Source: Verrucomicrobiota bacterium (GTDB lineage: Bacteria; Verrucomicrobiota; Verrucomicrobiae; Limisphaerales; UBA11358). From it: DNA of 28,766 nucleotides. Made by a program: the position numbers and the translations under genes. The notes beneath the pieces were generated by a model. It was given only the letters and a program-made list of their open reading frames with translations. It did no database searches and was not told where the DNA came from. Of this stretch, positions 17,529 through 25,463 are shown piece by piece (positions within the stretch are counted from its first letter, which is position 1; each line of letters starts with the position of its first letter). The stretch is taken from assembly GCA_014860005.1 (NCBI GenBank), contig JACZKP010000082.1, positions 1-28,766 on the forward strand, written 5' to 3'.

Positions 17529-18887
17529 ATGAACCAATACTTGCTCACTGCTTTTGTGCTGCGCACCGGCGCGACCGGCGCGATTTTCCTGGTTTGCCTG
17601 TTGGCCGCCGCCACCGTCCGGGCCGATGACTGGCCGCAATGGCTCGGACCGCAGCGCGATGGTGTCTGGCGCGAAACGGGTATTCTGGAGGAATTTCCCA
17701 CCAACGGTTTGCGCTTTCGCTGGCGCACCGGCATCGGCAGTGGCTACGCCGGGCCGGCGGTCGCCGGAGGCCGGGTTTTTGTTCATGATCGCAAGCTGGC
17801 CCCGGATACCGCCAATCCCTCAAATCCCTTCGATCGGGGCCGCATTCCCGGCAGCGAGCGCGTGCTGTGTCTGGACGAAAAGGATGGCCGCGTAGTTTGG
17901 ACATACGAATACGATTGTCCGTACACGGTCAGTTACGCCGCCGGGCCACGCGCCACACCGGTGGTGCATCAAGGCAAGGTTTACACGCTCGGCGCCGAAG
18001 GACATTTGCATTGCCTGGACGCCGCAACCGGCAAGGTGCTTTGGGCGCGGGAATTCACGAGGGATTTCGACTGCAAGACTCCGATCTGGGGCTTCGCGGG
18101 TCATCCGCTCGTGGACGGACAGAAGCTGATCTGCCTCGTCGGAGGCGAAGGCAGCGTGGCGGTGGCGTTCGACAAGGATACCGGCAAGGAATTATGGCGG
18201 GCGCTCTCCGCGCGAGAGCCGGGATATGCGCCGCCGATGATTTACGAGTTCGGCGGGCAGCGGCAGTTGATCCTCTGGCATCCCGAAGCGGTCAACGGAC
18301 TTGATCCCGAAACCGGTCGCTTGCTCTGGACTCATCGCGCGCGTGTTCGCAGCGGCATGAGCATTGCCACCCCGCGGCAACTGGGCGACCGGCTGTTTCT
18401 CACCTCATTCTACAGCGGCTCGCTGATGCTAAGGGTGCAGGACGGCGCGCCCGACGTGTTGTGGCAGACCGCCAAGGCCAGTGAAAAAGACACCGAAATG
18501 CTCCACAGCGTGATGTCCACGCCGATCGTGCTGTCTGACCACATTTACGGGAGCTGCAGCTATGGTCAGTTCCGTTGTCTGAAGACGGCCACCGGCGAAC
18601 GCGTTTGGGAAACCTTCGCACCGACCACCGGCAAATCCGAGCGCTGGGGCAACGCTTTCATTGTGGCGCAGGGCGACCGCTACTTCTTGTTCAACGAACA
18701 GGGCGATCTGATCATTGCCCGCCTCACACCGCAGAAATACGAGGAGCTCGGACGTGTCCGCTTGCTTGAACCGGACAATAAGGATGCCCGCCGACCGGTG
18801 GTCTGGTCGCATCCGGCCTTTGCCAACCGCAGCGTCTATGCGCGCAACGACGCGGAAATTGTTTGCGCCTCGCTGGCGCGGGACTGA
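17529..18887 (+). CDS. Exported PQQ-type (BamB/quinoprotein-like) beta-propeller protein
   Basis: The 452-residue product has a signal peptide of about 32 residues (hydrophobic AIFLVCLLAAATVRA, cleavage before DDWPQWLGP). The mature protein repeats the tryptophan-docking pattern of PQQ-like propellers: LDEKDGRVVWTYEYD, LDAATGKVLWAREF, FDKDTGKELWRA, LDPETGRLLWTHRA and LKTATGERVWETF. The DWPQWLGPQRDGVW opening is typical of the many PVC proteins annotated as PQQ-binding-like; most are not proven to bind PQQ and may be scaffolds. GTG 17502 is in frame, but its nine extra codons spoil the signal peptide, so ATG 17529 is preferred. It sits between two glycosidase genes on the same strand, so a role in periplasmic sugar oxidation or enzyme assembly is inferred. 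Confidence 0.88.
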   Translation: MNQYLLTAFVLRTGATGAIFLVCLLAAATVRADDWPQWLGPQRDGVWRETGILEEFPTNGLRFRWRTGIGSGYAGPAVAGGRVFVHDRKLAPDTANPSNPFDRGRIPGSERVLCLDEKDGRVVWTYEYDCPYTVSYAAGPRATPVVHQGKVYTLGAEGHLHCLDAATGKVLWAREFTRDFDCKTPIWGFAGHPLVDGQKLICLVGGEGSVAVAFDKDTGKELWRALSAREPGYAPPMIYEFGGQRQLILWHPEAVNGLDPETGRLLWTHRARVRSGMSIATPRQLGDRLFLTSFYSGSLMLRVQDGAPDVLWQTAKASEKDTEMLHSVMSTPIVLSDHIYGSCSYGQFRCLKTATGERVWETFAPTTGKSERWGNAFIVAQGDRYFLFNEQGDLIIARLTPQKYEELGRVRLLEPDNKDARRPVVWSHPAFANRSVYARNDAEIVCASLARD

Positions 18888-19007
18888 CACGAAGCAAGCG
18901 GATCGAACCAGCAGGCGTGCGCCCCGGATATCATTGAATGGCGGAAGCAGCGATTTGAACAATGGCACGCGAAAGGTTCATGAAATAAGAATCAAACCAA
19001 GCGATGT

Positions 19008-20339
19008 ATGAAAATAAGAAAAATCCTGCTGGCCAGTTCCGCTCTTCTCTGTGCGGCCGGTTTGGCCTCCGCGCAATTCTCCAAGGAAGTCGAACTCTAC
19101 CACTGGGTTGATTTCACGATCGAAGCTCCGGGCACCACCACCGGCATCGCCCAATGGGATGTAGAAGGTTCTTGCCTCTGGAAACATGAGAACGGCGCCA
19201 CTCGACGCACCAGTCTTGTGTGGTACTCAGGATCAGGGAACACCTATGTCTATCGTTTCGGCGGGTCGTTGCGGGGCCGCTGGACTGGTACAACAAGCTC
19301 ACCTGTCGCGGCGCTCAATGGCCTGAGTCTGACGGTCAAGGTGACCCAATCCAGCAATCCAAACCGCACCGGCTGGAGCGGGCGCAAATCCGACGAGCCG
19401 ACCGCTTGGGCGCATCAGCAGGGTCCCGATGGAGAGTTGATCAAGCGTACGCCCATTCTGATCATGATGCCTGATGTGCAGCGTTGGCATGACCATCTCG
19501 CGGTCATGAAGACTTTCGTAGCCGAGTTCAAAGATCACCACGGTTTCAATGGCGGTCATATTTCGACGATTGGGCATGGCTGGTTTGACGCCAACTCGAC
19601 GGACAGCCTCCGCACCGCGCCCGCGACGCCGGATATCAGGACTTTTGCGGCTCTCGAAGCGGCGGCCTCCGAGTGGTCTGAGCGCGGCGGCGGGCTTCAT
19701 CTGTGGATGTGGGGCAAGGGCGGTGCCGGGGATTGTTCCAACTTGCCCGGAGGATACAACGGTGACCAGAGCCGGCGCCTCAACCGTTACCTTGCCGCCC
19801 GGCTTGGCCCGGTGCCGGGCTGGTCCATGGGCATCGGCTGGGACGTCGAATTCTGGATTGACGAAACGAAACTCAAATGGTGGCTGGACGATCTCATTCC
19901 GCAACTGGGCGGCTGGCATCACTGGATCGGTCACCGCTATTCAGACAGCGATATTGGGCAGGGGCGCGACCCGGAGCCCGCCAACAAAGGCGAGTATCTC
20001 GCCCGCGGCATTGCGTGGAACACACTTCGACAAAGCAGCGAGCAGTACGCCGGTTGGGAACACTGGTTCACCCAGACCAGCGACAGCGCGATTGACGCGG
20101 GCTTGGCCGCGATTCGTGACCGGCCGATGATGAGTGAAGACCGGTTTCGACGGCGCGATGGCGCGTGGCGGCAAAAAGACATGCGTTCCGACGAAGACAT
20201 CCTTAACGAAATCCCGCGCTGGGCGAGTCGCGGTGTGGCGGCGATCTACGGCAGGCTTCTCGACGGTCGCAGCGGGGGAAGTGATAGTTGGCCCAACAAG
20301 GCTGCGATCAAAGCCGTGATCGAAAGTATTGACGAATGA
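19008..20339 (+). CDS. Secreted putative glycoside hydrolase with DUF5060-like N-terminal domain
   Basis: The 443-residue product has a signal peptide (MKIRKILLASSALLCAAGLA, cut near SAQ). Residues about 27-125 match the DUF5060 pattern, a beta-sandwich found in front of glycosidase barrels (EVELYHWVDFTIEAP, VYRFGGSLRGRWTG). The rest is a barrel with GIGWDVEFW (275-283), where Glu281 is a candidate acid/base, and RPMMSEDRF (372-380), where Glu377 is a candidate nucleophile by analogy with PV-SE motifs in apiosidase-like and related families. No exact GH family can be assigned. It lies on the same strand as the other exported proteins and converges with the GH16 gene. A short duplicated ATGAAA-TAAG sequence precedes the start. 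Confidence 0.8.
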   Translation: MKIRKILLASSALLCAAGLASAQFSKEVELYHWVDFTIEAPGTTTGIAQWDVEGSCLWKHENGATRRTSLVWYSGSGNTYVYRFGGSLRGRWTGTTSSPVAALNGLSLTVKVTQSSNPNRTGWSGRKSDEPTAWAHQQGPDGELIKRTPILIMMPDVQRWHDHLAVMKTFVAEFKDHHGFNGGHISTIGHGWFDANSTDSLRTAPATPDIRTFAALEAAASEWSERGGGLHLWMWGKGGAGDCSNLPGGYNGDQSRRLNRYLAARLGPVPGWSMGIGWDVEFWIDETKLKWWLDDLIPQLGGWHHWIGHRYSDSDIGQGRDPEPANKGEYLARGIAWNTLRQSSEQYAGWEHWFTQTSDSAIDAGLAAIRDRPMMSEDRFRRRDGAWRQKDMRSDEDILNEIPRWASRGVAAIYGRLLDGRSGGSDSWPNKAAIKAVIESIDE

Positions 20340-20449
20340 CGCCGCACTGCGCGCAGCCACGCACATCAGCAGGGCGCGGCCTCATTGAAAACAACCTCCT
20401 TGAATTCAATGGCAGCGCGTCGGCGGAATGCCCCATCACCCGGCGTCAG

Positions 20450-21736
20450 TCACTCGCCTTGATAGACTCGGATGTAATCAAGGTACATGTCCGAGCCGTT
20501 GCCGTAGCGCTCCAGGTTGATTGGCCAACCGCTGATGCCTCCGATGGCCAGGTTCGCCAGGAAGAAGTGAGGTTCGGTCTTGGACAAATCGTTGGTCGGA
20601 TGCCGCAAGACTTCGATGTCATCGAAATAATAGACCGTGTCGTCCAAGCCGATCTTGACGGCATAGGTGTGGAACGTGGTGGACCAGTAGGACCGTCCGC
20701 CCAATTCCATGATCGGAACGCGGCGCGTGACGTTCTTTTTCTGCGCGCCATCGGGATGCGTCTGGCGCCAGAAGTGGCTGACGATCTCGTAGCCGGAATG
20801 ATTGGGATTCCCGGGACCAACGCCCCCGTAAGCCTCAACGATGTCCAACTCATCGGCCGGTGTGCGCCGATCGAGTCCGCTGCGGGTAAGCGTCCAAAAG
20901 GCCGGCCAGGTGCCGGGTGCGGATTGAGCAATAAAGCGACATTCAAAATATGCCGGCACCGTGGCGTAAAAGCCCTTGCCGTCCATATCAACTGACGCGA
21001 TCAAGCCGGTGAAGCCTTTGGTGCCCTCCGGCTTGCGGGCCTTGATTCGCAAATGCGTATCAATCTGCTCGAACGGATTGTTTGGCCCGGAGGGATCGGA
21101 AAACGGCCAGCCGCTGAAATCGCCAAAGCGCGGCTTATGGGCGTTGTAACGCGCGCCGCGTCCGTCTTTGGAAATTGACAGCGGCTCGTCGAAGTCGTCG
21201 GCAAAAACCAGTTTCATGCCCTGGGCGGCGGGCGGATAGGTGTCCGGAATGCCTTGGTTCCAGCGGACGCCGCCGGTGTTGTAGAGCTGCAACTCGTGGA
21301 TGTCGCGCTGGCCTTGTTGGTTGTGAGCAAGGATGCGCACGTTGACCGGCCCGTGTGGAAAGTTGTCCGCTGGGAACACGAAAGTCCCGCTGCCGTCGGC
21401 CTTGAGGCGGATTCCCTGCGGTGTCAGGCAGGCGTCGTGGCCCCATTGGCTCGGATTTTCCGTGGTCGGCTGGCGCCAGCAGAACGCGGTGGCCGCACTC
21501 ATGCCCGGTGCTTTGAACGCGACAGTGACTTTGCCCTGAACCTGGCTGCGATAATCCGGGCGGGTGATGACGATTGATTGAACCCATGCATCCGGAGCAA
21601 CCGCCTGCCCATAGTTGAAATCCGAATACGGATTGTCCTTCAGGTCGTTTCCGGCCACTGCAATCAGCGATCCCAACAGGGCGAGGGTGCTCAAAATCCT
21701 GGGACAACAATGCCTTTTCACAATGGATTCGAGCAT
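20450..21736 (-). CDS. Secreted GH16-family glycoside hydrolase
   Basis: From ATG 21736 the protein has 428 residues. It has a signal peptide (hydrophobic ILSTLALLGSLIAVAG), then a beta-sandwich-like region at about 45-165 and a GH16 jelly-roll domain at about 174-428. The family signature ELDIVE is at 296-301, giving Glu296 as nucleophile, Asp298 as helper and Glu301 as acid/base. The end LDYIRVYQ is typical of GH16. GH16 enzymes cut beta-1,3 and beta-1,4 bonds in laminarin, lichenan, agar, porphyran or carrageenan; which one cannot be said here. The frame is open to 21964, but the 76 upstream codons look non-coding and precede the signal peptide. It converges with the DUF5060 glycosidase across 110 bases. 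Confidence 0.92.
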   Translation of the reverse strand: MLESIVKRHCCPRILSTLALLGSLIAVAGNDLKDNPYSDFNYGQAVAPDAWVQSIVITRPDYRSQVQGKVTVAFKAPGMSAATAFCWRQPTTENPSQWGHDACLTPQGIRLKADGSGTFVFPADNFPHGPVNVRILAHNQQGQRDIHELQLYNTGGVRWNQGIPDTYPPAAQGMKLVFADDFDEPLSISKDGRGARYNAHKPRFGDFSGWPFSDPSGPNNPFEQIDTHLRIKARKPEGTKGFTGLIASVDMDGKGFYATVPAYFECRFIAQSAPGTWPAFWTLTRSGLDRRTPADELDIVEAYGGVGPGNPNHSGYEIVSHFWRQTHPDGAQKKNVTRRVPIMELGGRSYWSTTFHTYAVKIGLDDTVYYFDDIEVLRHPTNDLSKTEPHFFLANLAIGGISGWPINLERYGNGSDMYLDYIRVYQGE

Positions 21737-22039
21737 CGGCGTGCCGGAATGCGGCAGCAAGAAAAAAGTCCGGGCGAAATGGATTGGCGGCGCTGACGGC
21801 CAGGGCGCTGCCAGGGCGCTGTTTGCGCGGCTGTGTTGAACCCAGCCCAGCCCACCGCTGCCGGCTGGCGACCCTGAAATGCGCGTGGAAATCTGGCGCT
21901 CCAAGCGGAGCGTGCCGGTTCGCGCCCGAAAAAATAGGTCGGTGTTTGAAAGCATGAACTTCATTGCTTCAACCCAGCCGCCTTATCCCACCACCACAAA
22001 CTGACGGAGGTTTTGAAACTGCGTCACTTATCAGAAAAA
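21737..22039. other. Intergenic region between GH16 gene and tRNA-Pro
   Basis: This stretch of about 300 bases holds no convincing gene. It contains an 11-base unit CCAGGGCGCTG repeated twice in tandem (21800-21821) and a stem-loop CGCTCC/GGAGCG around AAGC (21897-21912). The latter has the look of another dispersed palindrome, though its family cannot be checked here. A T-run just downstream of the tRNA (minus strand, 22039-22035) may help to end its transcript. Confidence 0.5.
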
Positions 22040-22117
22040 TGGTCGGGGCGGCGAGATTTGAACTCGCGACCTCTTGCACCCCAAGCAAGCGCGCTAGCCG
22101 GGCTACGCTACGCCCCG
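22040..22117 (-). tRNA. tRNA-Pro (anticodon GGG)
   Basis: The minus strand folds as a tRNA. The acceptor stem CGGGGCG (22117-22111) pairs with CGCCCCG. The anticodon arm is CTTGC/GCAAG with loop TTGGGGT, giving anticodon GGG. The T arm is GCGAG-TTCAAAT-CTCGC. CCA is encoded at 22042-22040 after discriminator A. A T-run follows directly. It lies downstream of lpdA, in the same direction, with about 80 bases between. Confidence 0.96.
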
Positions 22118-22197
22118 ACCAAAAATCGGAATCCAGCCCGCGACAATACTACCGGGGAATTCATGCGTATCAATCACGAAGATAGGCCCAGCGGGCG

Positions 22198-23619
22198 TCA
22201 ATGCGCCGCCCGTTTTTTTGCAATCGTGTGCGTGGCGTGGCCATAGAAAGCTTCCGCACATTCCATCATTGTTTCAGAAAGGGTCGGGTGTGGATGCACG
22301 GTGAGCGCGATGTCCTGGGCGGTCGCACCCATTTCCAGCGCGAGCACTGCTTCAGCAATCAACTCCCCTGCTCCAGCGCCCACAATGCCCACCCCCAACA
22401 CACGGTCGCTCTCGGGGTCAATCAACATCTTCGTCATGCCGTCAGTGCGATCGAAGGACAACGCGCGGCCCGATGCGGACCACGGGAATTTTGACACTTC
22501 GTATTTGATACCGCGCTCTTTGGCCTCGGCCTCGGTCAAACCGCACCACGCCAGTTCCGGATCCGTGAACACCACCGCCGGAATCACAATGCTCTCAAAG
22601 GTGCTCGGCTCGCCGTTGATCACTTCCACGGCGATGCGGGCTTCCTTGTGGGCTTTGTGCGCCAGCATAATTCCGCCCGCGATGTCGCCGATGGCGTAGA
22701 TGTTTGGGTCGTCCGTTTGCTGCCGGCCATTGGCTTTGACGAAGCCCTTGTCGTCCACCACCACGCTCGTATGCTCCAGGCCCAGGTCCGCGCTGTTGGG
22801 CACGCGGCCCACAGCCACGAGCACGCGGTCATAAAGCTCCTCCACCTTCTTGCCGTCGAATTCCATCTCCACTTTGATCTGCTTTCCGACGGTGGACATC
22901 TTGCCGACTCTGGCCTTGAGCCGGATTTCCTTGAAGGCCTTCTTCGCATTCGTCACGACGGGACGAGCGAGGTCGGGATCGGCGCCCGCCAGCACATTAT
23001 CCAGCGCTTCGACGACGACGATTCTACTGCCGAGCGCGGCGTAAACGGTGCCCAATTCCATGCCGATGTAGCCACCCCCGACGACCAGCATGGTTTCGGG
23101 TATGTCTTCGATTTCCAGCGCTTCCGTGGAGGTCATGATGCGCGGATTGCCCAGATCAAAGGCTTTGGGCAGCGCAGGTCGGGAACCGACCGCGAGGATG
23201 GCGGTTTCAAATTGAATGAACTGCTGGCCCTGATCAGTTTCCACGCGCAGGGTGTTGGAGTTCTCAAAAAAACCACGACCTTGAATAACTTGCACGTTCC
23301 GCATCTTTGCCAACTGCGCCACGCCACCGCCGAGTTTCGCCAAAATGGACTCCTTCCAGGCACGAAGTTTGGACAAGTCCACGGTAGGTGTGGTGAAAGT
23401 GATGCCACGGTGTTCAGACTCCTTGGCCGCCGTGATTTGGTGCGTGGCGTACAGAAGCGCCTTCGACGGAATACAACCACTGTTCAGACACACGCCGCCA
23501 AGCCGCTTGTCGCGCTCAACGAGAATGACCTTCTTGCCAAGGTCAGCGGCATAAAACGCCGCCGCGTAACCACCCGGGCCCGCGCCGACAACCACGATTT
23601 CAGTTTTAATTGGGTCCAT
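22198..23619 (-). CDS. lpdA: Dihydrolipoyl dehydrogenase (E3 of pyruvate dehydrogenase complex)
   Basis: The 473-residue flavoprotein reoxidises the dihydrolipoyl groups of E2, passing electrons through a disulfide and FAD to NAD. The FAD site GAGPGG is at 12-17, the redox disulfide in GGVCLNSGCIPSK is Cys44/Cys49, a second dinucleotide site VVGGGYIGMELG is central, and the C-terminal catalytic pair in HPHPTLSE is His444/Glu449. Length and motifs are normal for the family. Start ATG 23619 has no clear ribosome binding site; the region just upstream is GGAG/CTCC-type repeat sequence next to the four-helix-bundle gene, which may have replaced the original leader. It is the last PDH gene of the operon. 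Confidence 0.97.
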   Translation of the reverse strand: MDPIKTEIVVVGAGPGGYAAAFYAADLGKKVILVERDKRLGGVCLNSGCIPSKALLYATHQITAAKESEHRGITFTTPTVDLSKLRAWKESILAKLGGGVAQLAKMRNVQVIQGRGFFENSNTLRVETDQGQQFIQFETAILAVGSRPALPKAFDLGNPRIMTSTEALEIEDIPETMLVVGGGYIGMELGTVYAALGSRIVVVEALDNVLAGADPDLARPVVTNAKKAFKEIRLKARVGKMSTVGKQIKVEMEFDGKKVEELYDRVLVAVGRVPNSADLGLEHTSVVVDDKGFVKANGRQQTDDPNIYAIGDIAGGIMLAHKAHKEARIAVEVINGEPSTFESIVIPAVVFTDPELAWCGLTEAEAKERGIKYEVSKFPWSASGRALSFDRTDGMTKMLIDPESDRVLGVGIVGAGAGELIAEAVLALEMGATAQDIALTVHPHPTLSETMMECAEAFYGHATHTIAKKRAAH

Positions 23620-23660
23620 AGGAAATGGGGAGATGGAGTGTTGGAGTCATGGAGAGTTGT

Positions 23661-24146
23661 TCAGGCCGGATTGTCACCTTGGGCCGTACCGTAACGGGTG
23701 TTGCTTTCCTTCAGAACAAGGTGATCAACCCAGTCACCTTGGATTTCCTTTCGCTCGAGACTTTCGACCAGCTTGAGGAGTCCGTTTTCAAGTTTGAAGG
23801 CGAGAGCGTTCAACTGATCGAAATCCCCAGGGTTGATCTGCTCGGCCGTACGATAAGCGATCATACCCGAAACACTCTCCCCCAGCGAACTTAGAGCAAA
23901 GTTTAGGAATTGCAGGTACTCCCGGATGGAACGTCGGCAATAGCCCTCGGCAATGTTTCGATGCACTGAGTCTGCCGAGGCGATGCCTTGTGATGCCACC
24001 CGGCGCAAATCGTATGGAAACGCCCGCAGAACACGACAGCAAGCGACATAAAACTCGATTGCGTCCTGCCACACTCGCAGTTGCTGATATCCGCGGTTCT
24101 TGTTGCGATATTGGGTTTCCATTACTCCAGTAATCCACCACCCCAT
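23661..24146 (-). CDS. Four-helix bundle protein (23S rRNA-intervening-sequence protein family)
   Basis: The product of up to 161 residues matches the four-helix-bundle family first known from intervening sequences in 23S rRNA genes. Typical wording is seen: QLRVWQDAIEFYVACCRVL, FPYDLRR, SADSVHRNIAEGYCRRSIRE, FALSSLGESVSGMIA. It is all helical without a catalytic motif; its role is unknown, with nucleic-acid or protein contact suggested for homologues. ATG 24146 has GAGG five bases upstream, whereas family alignments favour the in-frame ATG 24122 (METQYRNKNRG); both ATGs sit in copies of GGAGTAATGG. It separates aceF from lpdA, and repeat-like GGAG-rich sequence lies on both sides in opposite orientation, so it looks like an inserted cassette. 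Confidence 0.88.
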   Translation of the reverse strand: MGWWITGVMETQYRNKNRGYQQLRVWQDAIEFYVACCRVLRAFPYDLRRVASQGIASADSVHRNIAEGYCRRSIREYLQFLNFALSSLGESVSGMIAYRTAEQINPGDFDQLNALAFKLENGLLKLVESLERKEIQGDWVDHLVLKESNTRYGTAQGDNPA

Positions 24147-24153
24147 TACTCCC

Positions 24154-25458
24154 TCAAAGTTTCAAAGCATCCTCCTTGAAGTCCTGCATCGCCGCGACTA
24201 AATCCACCATGAACCGCGCCGCCGCGCCGCCATCAATCACCCGATGATCGTAGGACAACGCGAGCGGGGTCAGGAGACGCGCCTCGATTTTCCCATCGCG
24301 TACCACCGGCTTCATCGCGCCGCGGCCCAGACCAAGAATCGCGACTTCCGGCTTGTTGACGATGGGCGTAAAGTGCGCCCCGCCGATTGCGCCCTGGTTG
24401 GAAATGGTAAACGTGCCGCCTTTCAGTTCGTCGGCTGTCACTTTACGGTCGCGCGCTTTCTGAGCCACCTGCTCCAACTCCTTAGCCAAGTCGAGTACAC
24501 TTTTTCGATCCACATCACGAATCACCGGCACGATCAACCCCTGCTCGGTGTCCACCGCGATGCCAATGTGGTAGTAATTCTTGAGCACCACCTCATTGGC
24601 GGCCACGTCCAGACTGGAGTTGAACATGGGATGCTGCTTGAGCGTCTCCACCAACGCCTTCAACACCAGCGGAGTCAACGTCAGGCGCGTGCCCTTCTGC
24701 TCGTAAGCCGGCGAGAATCGCTTTCGCAATTCATTGAGGCGAGTAAAGTCCGCTTCGTCAAATTGCGTGACGTGCGGGATGACGTTCCAATTTTCCCACA
24801 TGCGCCGCGCAATCACCTGGCGCAGCGGTGTGACGGGCTTCTTGACGACCGGTCCCCACTTGGAGAAATCAATCTGCTCCGCCGGTGTAGGTTTGGCTGG
24901 AGCTGCTGCTGCCGCCGCGGCTTTTGGTCCGGCCGCGAGTTTCTGCAACCGCTGAATGTACGCGCGGATGTCGGCAATGACGATGCGACCTCCCGGTTCA
25001 CTGCCGCGAATGCGCGTCAAATCCAGACCCAGCTCCCGCGCCAGCTTGCGCACGGAGGGTGAGGTAACGGGCGCTGCCACGCGTGCGGGCAGTTCCTCAT
25101 CCACTTCCTCGGGCGACCCCGAAACCGGTGACTCAGCTTCATCCTCGGCTTGCCCGGCATCAGAACCCGGAGCCGCTTCCTCCGTCCCATCCTTTTGCTC
25201 GCCGCTCGTCAAAGATAGAATTCGCTGGCCGACGGTGAGTTTGTCGCCCGCCTTCACGTGAACTTTCGCCACGACACCAGCCGCCGTGGAAGGAATACCG
25301 GCCACGGCTTTTTCGTTTTCGAGTTCAATGATGTTTTGATTCTTCGCAATCGTGTCGCCTTCCTTGACGAAGACGTTCACCACGACGCCCGAATCAGCGC
25401 CTTCACCAAGCTTGGGTAATTTCACGTCCATAAACTTCAAATAATTTCCAACAGCCAT
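24154..25458 (-). CDS. aceF: Dihydrolipoyllysine acetyltransferase (E2 of pyruvate dehydrogenase complex)
   Basis: The 434-residue core enzyme moves the acetyl group from E1 to coenzyme A on a swinging lipoyl arm. One lipoyl domain (about 11-85) has the modified Lys50 in LENEKAVAG. An acidic linker rich in Glu, Ala and Pro follows. A peripheral-subunit-binding domain lies at about 132-170 (SPSVRKLARELGLDLTRIRG), then an Ala-rich linker and the catalytic domain (about 200-434) with His405 and Asp409 in DHRVIDGG. Only one lipoyl domain is present, against three in E. coli. The start ATG 25458 lies five bases after the aceE stop; ATG 25431 (MDVKLPKLGEG) would match the domain boundary more tightly. 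It is co-transcribed with aceE. Confidence 0.96.
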   Translation of the reverse strand: MAVGNYLKFMDVKLPKLGEGADSGVVVNVFVKEGDTIAKNQNIIELENEKAVAGIPSTAAGVVAKVHVKAGDKLTVGQRILSLTSGEQKDGTEEAAPGSDAGQAEDEAESPVSGSPEEVDEELPARVAAPVTSPSVRKLARELGLDLTRIRGSEPGGRIVIADIRAYIQRLQKLAAGPKAAAAAAAPAKPTPAEQIDFSKWGPVVKKPVTPLRQVIARRMWENWNVIPHVTQFDEADFTRLNELRKRFSPAYEQKGTRLTLTPLVLKALVETLKQHPMFNSSLDVAANEVVLKNYYHIGIAVDTEQGLIVPVIRDVDRKSVLDLAKELEQVAQKARDRKVTADELKGGTFTISNQGAIGGAHFTPIVNKPEVAILGLGRGAMKPVVRDGKIEARLLTPLALSYDHRVIDGGAAARFMVDLVAAMQDFKEDALKL

Positions 25459-25463
25459 CCAGC

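Noticed and set aside
20400..20409. Ten-base perfect palindrome TTGAATTCAA between the convergent glycosidase genes
   Set aside because: Too short to call an operator or terminator, with no T-run and no second copy nearby.
22192..22219. Stem CGGGCG/CGCCCG followed by seven Ts on the plus strand
   Set aside because: The T-run is the reverse of Lys codons of lpdA, no plus-strand transcript is expected here, and no T-run follows on the minus strand.
21964..22246. Two plus-strand frames reading ARFELATSCTPSKRAS and RRDLNSRPLAPQASA
   Set aside because: They are translations of the antisense strand of tRNA-Pro, a common false gene call.
22648..23694. Plus-strand open frame of 348 codons
   Set aside because: Shadow of lpdA, which has all expected flavoprotein motifs.
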